Shown piece by piece: positions 58,400-64,000 of a DNA stretch of 64,000 nucleotides. A program made the translations under genes and the position numbers. The first letter of the stretch is position 1, and each line of letters begins with the position of its first letter. The notes beneath the pieces were generated by a model that did not search any database, had not been told where the DNA came from, and was given only the letters and a program-made list of their open reading frames with translations. Origin of the DNA: Anaeromyxobacter oryzae (GTDB lineage: Bacteria > Myxococcota > Myxococcia > Myxococcales > Anaeromyxobacteraceae); the NCBI RefSeq assembly GCF_023169945.1, contig NZ_AP025591.1, positions 6,370,501 to 6,434,500 of the forward strand, in the 5' to 3' direction.

Positions 58400-58489
58400 A
58401 TGATCGCCAGGACCGTGCGGAGTCTGCGCCGCGAGCGGCTCGCGCTCGCCGTCTTTCTCGTCGTGCTCGGGGCCGCGCTCGCCTCCTGA
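58400..58489 (+). CDS. Possible 29-aa membrane miniprotein
   Basis: MIARTVRSLRRERLALAVFL to GAALAS. Basic N-terminus then one hydrophobic helix (LALAVFLVVLGAALA), with G/C-ending codons throughout. It resembles single-pass small membrane proteins. It lies in the ~490-nt region between the divergent aminotransferase and glutamate dehydrogenase genes. No other gene was seen in that region. Confidence 0.35.
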   Translation: MIARTVRSLRRERLALAVFLVVLGAALAS

Positions 58490-58643
58490 GTCGCTCACCC
58501 GGGACCCGGACGCCGGGCCGCCCATGGGCTAGATTGGCGATGGCTCGGCGCGCTCTCGACGGGGGCACGACCCGCTGACCCGCGAGTCGGTGACACGACT
58601 CAGGCGACCGTCATTCCTGCCGAATTCGACCGATCTCCCAAGA

Positions 58644-58672
58644 TTGACCGTGGGGGAACCCGGGGCTACCAT
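58644..58672 (+). promoter_or_regulatory. Predicted glutamate dehydrogenase promoter
   Basis: TTGACC (58644-58649), 17-bp spacer, TACCAT (58667-58672). The leader to ATG 58717 is about 37 nt, without a strong ribosome site. Confidence 0.55.
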
Positions 58673-58716
58673 CCCGCCCGCTTCCGCAGGTTCCTTCCAC
58701 CGCGAGGCAACCAACC

Positions 58717-60243
58717 ATGGCCGTTCGCAACGGGAAGAAGAGCTTCTACGAGGAAGCGATGGAGACCTTCCACCGCGCCGCGGATCTCATCCAGATGAAC
58801 CCCCGCGTGCGGATGGAGCTCGAGGAGCCGGACTTCGAGCACATCTTCTACGTCACCGTCGAGACGCGCGACCGCCTGGTCCCGCTGGAGACGGACGAGC
58901 TGAAGCCGTTCCGCGATCTCCCTCCCTCGGACGTGAAGGCCGCCGACGCGCTCGAGCCCCTCGCCGACGGGAAGTACGTCCTCCACCGGCGCGCCCTCCT
59001 CAAGGCGGACATCACGATCCGCCAGGGTGTCATCAACATCCCGGGCAAGGGCTTCTTCCGGATCGAGAAGGGCGGTCCGAGGAAGTTCAAGGCCTACCGC
59101 ATCCAGCACAACCAGGTCCGCGGGCCGTACAAGGGCGGCATCCGCTACCACAAGGAGTGCTCGCTCGATCTCTTCAAGACGCTCGCCGCCGACATGACCT
59201 GGAAGACCGCGATCTCCGAGGTTCCGTTCGGCGGCGCGAAGGGCGGCATCCGCATCGATCCGTTCGCGTACTCGAAGGAGGAGATGGAGCACGTCACCCT
59301 CCGCTACGTCTACAAGCTGAAGAACCTCATGGGCCCGTTCCTCGACATCCCGGCGCCCGACGTCGGGACGAACGGGGAGATCATGGCGTACATGATGCGC
59401 CAGTTCACCGACGGTGAGCGCGAGCACCACAAGCTGCGCGGCGTCGTCACCGGCAAGGACGTGCGCATCGGCGGCTCGGAGGGGCGCGTCAAGGCGACGG
59501 GCCAGGGCGTCGTCTACTGCATCGAGGAGTGGGCTCGCGAGCGGAAGCTCGAGCTCAAGGGCGCGCGCGTCCTCATCCAGGGCTTCGGGAACGTCGGCTC
59601 CGCCACGGCGGAGATCCTCTCCGCCCTCGGCGCGAAGATCGTCGCGGTGAACGACGTGAACGGCACCATCCAGCGCGACGCCGGGCTCGACGTCGCGGCG
59701 CTCGTCCACCACGTGCACCAGAACCCGCAGAACCTCCGCCGCACCGTGGCGGGGTTCCCGGGCGGCACCGCGATCTCGAAGGACGACTTCTGGGGGATCG
59801 ACGCCGACATCCTCGTCCCCGCCGCGCTCGGCGAGGAGATCGACGGCCCCGTCGCGGAGCGGCTCAAGGTGAAGCTCGTGGCGGAGGGCGCGAACGGCCC
59901 GACGACGCGCGAAGGCGATCGCGTCCTCGGCGCCCGCGGCATCGAGGTGATCCCGGACATCATCTGCAACGCCGGCGGCGTCACCGTGTCGTACTACGAG
60001 TGGCTCCAGAACCAGCGCCTCGAGCACTGGAGCGAGGCCGAGGTGAACGGCCGCCTCGAGCAGGCGATCAAGAAGAACTACGCGATCATCCGGGACATCG
60101 CCCGGAACCGCCCGCAGCGGACCCCGCTCTACGACTCGCGGCCGTACTGCGTCGGCCAGACCGTGGACGTGCGCACCGCCGCGATGATCCTCGCGCTGAA
60201 GCGCATCGAGGCGCACTACCTCATCGAGGGCTTCTCGCAGTAG
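58717..60243 (+). CDS. Glutamate dehydrogenase (Glu/Leu/Phe/Val family)
   Basis: 508 aa. Substrate domain with GPYKGGIRYH and VPFGGAKGGIRIDP, then the Rossmann domain GARVLIQGFGNVGSATAEIL and AEGANGPTTREGD. It interconverts glutamate and 2-oxoglutarate plus ammonia with NAD(P). It is longer than the ~450-aa hexameric enzymes because of an ~80-residue N-terminal part (FYEEAMETFHRAADLIQ...). Whether it acts in assimilation or catabolism is not decidable here. Own promoter. Confidence 0.95.
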   Translation: MAVRNGKKSFYEEAMETFHRAADLIQMNPRVRMELEEPDFEHIFYVTVETRDRLVPLETDELKPFRDLPPSDVKAADALEPLADGKYVLHRRALLKADITIRQGVINIPGKGFFRIEKGGPRKFKAYRIQHNQVRGPYKGGIRYHKECSLDLFKTLAADMTWKTAISEVPFGGAKGGIRIDPFAYSKEEMEHVTLRYVYKLKNLMGPFLDIPAPDVGTNGEIMAYMMRQFTDGEREHHKLRGVVTGKDVRIGGSEGRVKATGQGVVYCIEEWARERKLELKGARVLIQGFGNVGSATAEILSALGAKIVAVNDVNGTIQRDAGLDVAALVHHVHQNPQNLRRTVAGFPGGTAISKDDFWGIDADILVPAALGEEIDGPVAERLKVKLVAEGANGPTTREGDRVLGARGIEVIPDIICNAGGVTVSYYEWLQNQRLEHWSEAEVNGRLEQAIKKNYAIIRDIARNRPQRTPLYDSRPYCVGQTVDVRTAAMILALKRIEAHYLIEGFSQ

Positions 60244-60255
60244 CGGCGCGAGCCG

Positions 60256-61941
60256 TCACTCCGGATCGCCGGCGACCGCCGCGAGCAGCGGCTCTCGCCG
60301 GCGCTCCAGCAGGCGCGCCGTGGCCGGCAGCGCCGCCCGGTACACGAGGGCGCCGGCGAGGCCGAGCGCCGCCCAGAGCGCCACGAGGAGCGGCGGCGAC
60401 TCGAGGCGCAGCGCGACGAGCACGGGGACCGCGAACAGCCCTGCGCCCCCCGAGACGATCGCCATGCCCGCGAGCGCCGACACCGGCGAGAGCCGGCTGC
60501 CGCGCTGGAGCGTGAACGCCGCCGCGCGCGGGTTCAGGATCGAGACCACGTTCCCGGCCGCCAGGAACCACGGGGCGATCCCGGCGTGGAGGGCGACGGC
60601 GGCCGCGAGCGCCCAGCGCGGCGGCGCCCCTCCGGCGGCGACCAGCAGCGCCGCGGCCCCGGCGAAGATCGCGAGCGAGAGCCCGTACGCGGCGAGGTTC
60701 TTCGCCCGGAGCGCGTCGGCCGGCGGCACGGGGGCGAGCACGTAGAGGCGCGCTCCGCCGCGGTCCCAGCCGAACGCGTTCAGCCAGTACGGCTCGGTGG
60801 CGAGGTGGGCGTAGAGCGCGAATCCGAGGAGCGGGACCGCGCGGATCACCTCGCCCGCCTCCGCGGGGATGCGGGGCGCGACCTGCCAGCCGACGACCCC
60901 GGCGAGCGCGGGCACGACGACGAGGAGGACCGCCGCGAGCGGGTGCCGGAGCAGGAGCTTCGCGTCCTTCTCGACGAGCGCGCCGAGGCGGCCCGGCAGC
61001 CGCCAGCCGAGGCCGGCGCGCGCACCCCGCGCCAGCCCGCCCTCGCCGCCGGAGAGCGCCTGCGCGAGCGCGAGCCGGTACGCGAGCAGCGCAGCGGCCG
61101 CGCCCGCCGCGAGGAGCGCACCGAGCCACGGGAGCGCCGCCGCGAGGCGCCCCGCGTACAGCGCGCGGGCGGCCTCGGCGGCGAAGGCCGGCGGGAACAT
61201 CACCCAGCGAAGGGCGCGGACGCCGCGGGCCACGTCGAGGAGCCGCCGGGAGCCCGCGCCCCACGCGACGAGGGCGGCGCCGCCGGCGTAGATCGCCGCC
61301 ACCGCGAGCGTCCGCGCGCCGCGGCGGCGGAGGAAGCGCGCGAGCAGCTCCTGCAGCAGCGCCACCAGGCACGCCGTCGCGGCGACGAACGCCGCGTACA
61401 CGAGCGCGAGCGGCACGAGCCAGACGCCGGGACGCGCGACCGCCGCGCCCGCGAACGCGCCGCCGAGGAGGAGGCACCAGAAGACCGCGAAGGGATCGCC
61501 GAGGACGGAGCCCGCGAGGCCGTACGCGTACAGCCGCGCGGGGGCGATCGGATAGACGAGGAACCGGCGCAGATCGACGGCCTCGCCGTCGGAGACGGAG
61601 AGCGCGATGGCGGTCCACGCCTGCCACACGCCGAAGAAGAGCGCGACCGTTGGGACCTGCGCCCGCAGCCCGTCGCCGGCGCGCACCGCCTGGAACGCGG
61701 CCCAGCCGGCCGCGGCGGCGAACACGAGCCCGGCGGGGATCGCCACGGCGAACGCGACGATCCGCGCGACGAGATCCGGGATGCCCTGGCGCCCGCGCAG
61801 CCGGCGCCACAGCAGGCGGAACCGCAGCTCCGCGAAGGCCGACAGTCGGGCGCCGTGGCCCTCCCCTGCCGGCGCGGCGGCCGACGCCGCGCGCGCGACG
61901 GTCCCGGCCGCGCCGCCGCCCGCGGCCGGATCCGCCCTCAC
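60256..61941 (-). CDS. ABC-2 type transporter permease
   Basis: 561 aa from GTG 61941, overlapping the ATPase stop (GTGA). About a dozen hydrophobic segments (GIPDLVARIVAFAVAIPAGLVFAAAAGWAAF; LAAVLLVVVPALAGVVGWQVA; ALYAHLATEPYWLNAFGW and others) separated by short Arg-rich loops. It forms an exporter with the adjacent ATPase; the substrate is unknown. The large size suggests both membrane halves are on one chain. Convergent with glutamate dehydrogenase (12 nt). Confidence 0.85.
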   Translation of the reverse strand: MRADPAAGGGAAGTVARAASAAAPAGEGHGARLSAFAELRFRLLWRRLRGRQGIPDLVARIVAFAVAIPAGLVFAAAAGWAAFQAVRAGDGLRAQVPTVALFFGVWQAWTAIALSVSDGEAVDLRRFLVYPIAPARLYAYGLAGSVLGDPFAVFWCLLLGGAFAGAAVARPGVWLVPLALVYAAFVAATACLVALLQELLARFLRRRGARTLAVAAIYAGGAALVAWGAGSRRLLDVARGVRALRWVMFPPAFAAEAARALYAGRLAAALPWLGALLAAGAAAALLAYRLALAQALSGGEGGLARGARAGLGWRLPGRLGALVEKDAKLLLRHPLAAVLLVVVPALAGVVGWQVAPRIPAEAGEVIRAVPLLGFALYAHLATEPYWLNAFGWDRGGARLYVLAPVPPADALRAKNLAAYGLSLAIFAGAAALLVAAGGAPPRWALAAAVALHAGIAPWFLAAGNVVSILNPRAAAFTLQRGSRLSPVSALAGMAIVSGGAGLFAVPVLVALRLESPPLLVALWAALGLAGALVYRAALPATARLLERRREPLLAAVAGDPE

Positions 61942-62705
61942 GTCCGCGGCCCCTCGCCGAGCCACGAGAGCCCGGGCCGCGGCGCCCGCTCCTCGCCGAC
62001 GGTGCGGATGAAGACCTCCTCGAGCGATCCGGCCCCCCGGACCTCCTCGAGCGTCCCCTCCGCCACGAGGCGACCGCCGTGGATGATCCCGACGTGGGTC
62101 ACGAGCCGCTCGACGACCTCGAGGACGTGGCTCGTGAGGAAGATCGTCATCGCGCCGCGGGCGACCAGATCCTGCAGCATCCCGCGGATCCCCGAGACCG
62201 CCAGCGCGTCGATCCCCTCGAACGGCTCGTCGAGGAAGAGCAGCCGCGGGCCATGGATGAGCGCGCACCCGAGGGCGAGCTTCTTCTTCATGCCGTGGCT
62301 GTAGTCGCCGACGAGCTTGCCGGCGTGCGCCGTGAGCTCCAGCGCGTCGAGGAGCTCGTCCGTGCGCCGCGCCGCGACGGCGCGCTCGAGGCCGTACAGC
62401 TGGCCGTGGATGCGGAGCTGCTCGGCGCCGGAGAGGCGGTCGAACAGCGCGAGCCCGTCGGGCACGACGCCGACCTGCCGCTTCACCCCGAGCGGATCCG
62501 CGTCGAGGTCGTGCCCGAGCACGCGGGCCCGCCCCGCGGTCGGCGCGAGGAGCCCCGTCAGCATCCGGATGGTGGTGCTCTTGCCGGCGCCGTTCGGCCC
62601 GAGGAACCCGTAGAACGCGCCGACCGGGACGTGCAGCGCGAGGTCCTGCACTGCGGGCCGGCCGTCGAAGCTCCGCGACAGGCCGTGCGTCTCGATGGCG
62701 AGCAT
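61938..62705 (-). CDS. ABC-2 type transporter ATPase
   Basis: 255 aa from ATG 62705 (MLAIETHGLSRSFDG). Walker A GFLGPNGAGKSTTI, a CcmA-type signature YSHGMKKKLAL, Walker B RLLFLDEPFEGID and switch His in LTSHVLEVVE. It drives the permease encoded immediately downstream. This is the usual pair order. The frame is open far upstream but the fold starts here. Confidence 0.95.
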   Translation of the reverse strand: MLAIETHGLSRSFDGRPAVQDLALHVPVGAFYGFLGPNGAGKSTTIRMLTGLLAPTAGRARVLGHDLDADPLGVKRQVGVVPDGLALFDRLSGAEQLRIHGQLYGLERAVAARRTDELLDALELTAHAGKLVGDYSHGMKKKLALGCALIHGPRLLFLDEPFEGIDALAVSGIRGMLQDLVARGAMTIFLTSHVLEVVERLVTHVGIIHGGRLVAEGTLEEVRGAGSLEEVFIRTVGEERAPRPGLSWLGEGPRT

Positions 62706-62830
62706 GTCCCCGCTTCGGGTAACACGGCGCCGGGGGGGCGGCAAGGCGACGGCGCGGAGCGCAGATTTCCAGGTGAGCCCCGCGGCGTGCGGGGCGTTCG
62801 GGGGCGGCGGAAGCGCCGCCCGCGCCCCTC

Positions 62831-63205
62831 TCAATGCACCTGCAGCGCCGACTCGGGCTCGAGCTCGAAGTAGAGGAACCGGATCCCCATCCCGCGCATG
62901 GCGAGCGGACCGCGCTCCGCGGCGGGGGCCCGGCCGAGCAGGTGGCACACGTACCGGACCTCGGCGACCGCGATCATGTCCCCGGACTCCGAGGGGAACG
63001 TGATCTTCACCTGCGTCCCGATGGGCTGGGGCGCGCGCGTCTCTACGAACATGCCGCCCTCGGAGATGTTCCGGGCGATGCCGAGGCCGCAGCCGCGATC
63101 GCCTTCCAGGTAGACCCGGAACACCTTGTCGAGCCGCGGCGCGCCGCGGCGCTCCGTCACCGGCCCTGCCTCCACCTTCCGCGCCTCACGCCGTCCCCAG
63201 AGCAT
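62831..63205 (-). CDS. PilZ-domain protein
   Basis: 124 aa from ATG 63205, with AGGAGG 6 nt upstream. PilZ motif RRGAPRLDKVFRVYL (RxxxR) and NISEGGMFVETRAP (N/D-x-S-x-x-G), followed by IGTQVKITFPSESG and GIRFLYFE. It should bind cyclic di-GMP and report it to a partner such as the motility or exopolysaccharide machinery. A single short domain with no fused output. Divergent from the periplasmic-protein gene. Confidence 0.9.
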   Translation of the reverse strand: MLWGRREARKVEAGPVTERRGAPRLDKVFRVYLEGDRGCGLGIARNISEGGMFVETRAPQPIGTQVKITFPSESGDMIAVAEVRYVCHLLGRAPAAERGPLAMRGMGIRFLYFELEPESALQVH

Positions 63206-63363
63206 CCGGTGCCTCCTGAAGATCGGAGCGACTCTAGACGGGTGGTTCGATGTAGGCAAATTTCCGACCTTGGTACACCTGTAGGTTCAGATACCGCCCG
63301 ATGACCGAATTCCCGCGCGCTACACTCGCCCCGGAACCTGGCAGCCCCACCCGAGGCCCCTCC

Positions 63364-63966
63364 ATGCGCGTACCCCTCGCCCTCCTGCTCGCCATCCTGG
63401 CCCTGCCCCGCCCTGCCGCCGCCGGCGGTGACTTCGACGCGCTGGAGGCCGCCGCCGAGCGCGTCGATGCGCTCGAGCCGTTCCTCGCGCGGTACGTCGG
63501 ACGATGCCCGGACAGCATCGAGAAGCGGGTCTGCCTGGAGAACGTCGCCGCGGCGCGCCGGTCGGTCGCCGGGAAGACCTTCGTCGTGCGGATCCCCGAC
63601 GCGACCAGCCTCGTGAAGCCGCAGCTGCGCGACGGGGCCTTCCTGCTCCTGTTCACGCCCTTCGTCGACGGCGGCGGGCTCGCCCTCACCCACGGCGCGC
63701 CGACCGGCCAGGACCGGGCCGGGCAGCCGCTCATCGGCCTCATCCCGATCAAGGGGACGGTCCCGCCAGGCGTGATGGACCTCGAGTTCGAGAGCCCGTT
63801 CCGCACGGGCGCCGTCGAGCTCGAGATCGTCTTCCGGCCGGAGCGCACCTGGAAGCTGGCGCGGAAAGGCGAGGCGGGCAGCTACGAGGGCGTCGCCGCC
63901 CGCTTCCTCGGCGTCCGCCTCATCGACGCGCGGACGGGGACGCCGATCGTCGCGAAGGTGCTGTAG
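63364..63966 (+). CDS. Periplasmic hypothetical protein
   Basis: 200 aa. Signal peptide MRVPLALLLAILALPRPAAA; mature protein with two Cys (GRCPDSIEKRVCLENV) that can form a disulfide, then a beta-rich body (TFVVRIPDATSLVKPQL, GAFLLLFTPFVDGG, MDLEFESPFRTGAVELEIVF). Family not recognised. The ATG follows a Pro-rich leader and the gene ends just before the right edge of the window. Confidence 0.75.
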   Translation: MRVPLALLLAILALPRPAAAGGDFDALEAAAERVDALEPFLARYVGRCPDSIEKRVCLENVAAARRSVAGKTFVVRIPDATSLVKPQLRDGAFLLLFTPFVDGGGLALTHGAPTGQDRAGQPLIGLIPIKGTVPPGVMDLEFESPFRTGAVELEIVFRPERTWKLARKGEAGSYEGVAARFLGVRLIDARTGTPIVAKVL

Positions 63967-64000
63967 GGACGGCGACGCTTCACCCTCATCCGCTCGCCCC

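Overview
The window is about 64 kb of very GC-rich DNA with an extreme preference for G or C in third codon positions. The gene content (Ser/Thr kinase, FHA-linked sigma-54 activator, PilZ protein, several hybrid histidine kinases, many lipoproteins, small c-type cytochromes) fits a myxobacterium, most likely close to Anaeromyxobacter (Myxococcota). This assignment is inferred from content and composition only. Most of the window is ordinary chromosomal backbone.

Layout. 1-4.6 kb: a leftward cluster with a sensor-kinase-like membrane protein, a metallophosphoesterase whose only plausible start is ATC, a membrane-anchored protein, and a coiled-coil protein ending in a RelE/ParE-like toxin fold. 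4.6-8.7 kb: a 74-aa leaderless-type gene, Lon protease with terminator, and an epimerase-like SDR. 8.9-14.0 kb: a tight four-gene signalling operon of Ser/Thr kinase, secreted TPR protein, FHA-GAF-AAA+-Fis sigma-54 activator and lipoprotein. 14.0-21.0 kb: mutL, an acyltransferase, a fatty-acid desaturase and a cytochrome lipoprotein. 21.1-26.1 kb: one 1672-aa TPR protein. 26.1-31.9 kb: cinA-like, tmk, threonine synthase, aminotransferase, zinc-ribbon protein and pcm. 31.9-41.0 kb: recG, greA, carB, a cNMP-domain protein, coaD and rsmD. 41.0-47.4 kb: a barrel protein of unknown role, a zinc/cation exporter, an alpha/beta hydrolase, and a large metallopeptidase-propeller-outer-membrane-barrel protein.

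47.45-50.4 kb: a tRNA-Thr(CGT) gene followed by a 2.8-kb island. The island is bounded by a 47-bp direct repeat of the tRNA 3' half with one mismatch. It carries two genes of atypical codon use, a solenoid-like protein and a PIN-like nuclease. Near its right end are further direct and inverted fragments of the same tRNA sequence. No integrase is visible. 50.4-64 kb: two tandem hybrid histidine kinases, a PAP2 phosphatase, a small cytochrome, an aminotransferase, glutamate dehydrogenase, an ABC-2 transporter pair, a PilZ protein and a periplasmic protein.

Three cross-cutting patterns stand out. (1) At least a dozen genes have a TAnnnT-like -10 box only 5-9 nt (most often 6) before the start codon, so their mRNAs should be leaderless or nearly so. 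This rule also revises several start codons. (2) The greA leader has a promoter followed at once by a strong intrinsic terminator, resembling the terminator-containing greA leader (GraL) of E. coli. (3) Several families of palindromic or low-complexity repeats occur both between genes and in frame inside genes (recG, the acyltransferase, a secreted NTF2-like protein), where they add the same peptide linkers to unrelated proteins.
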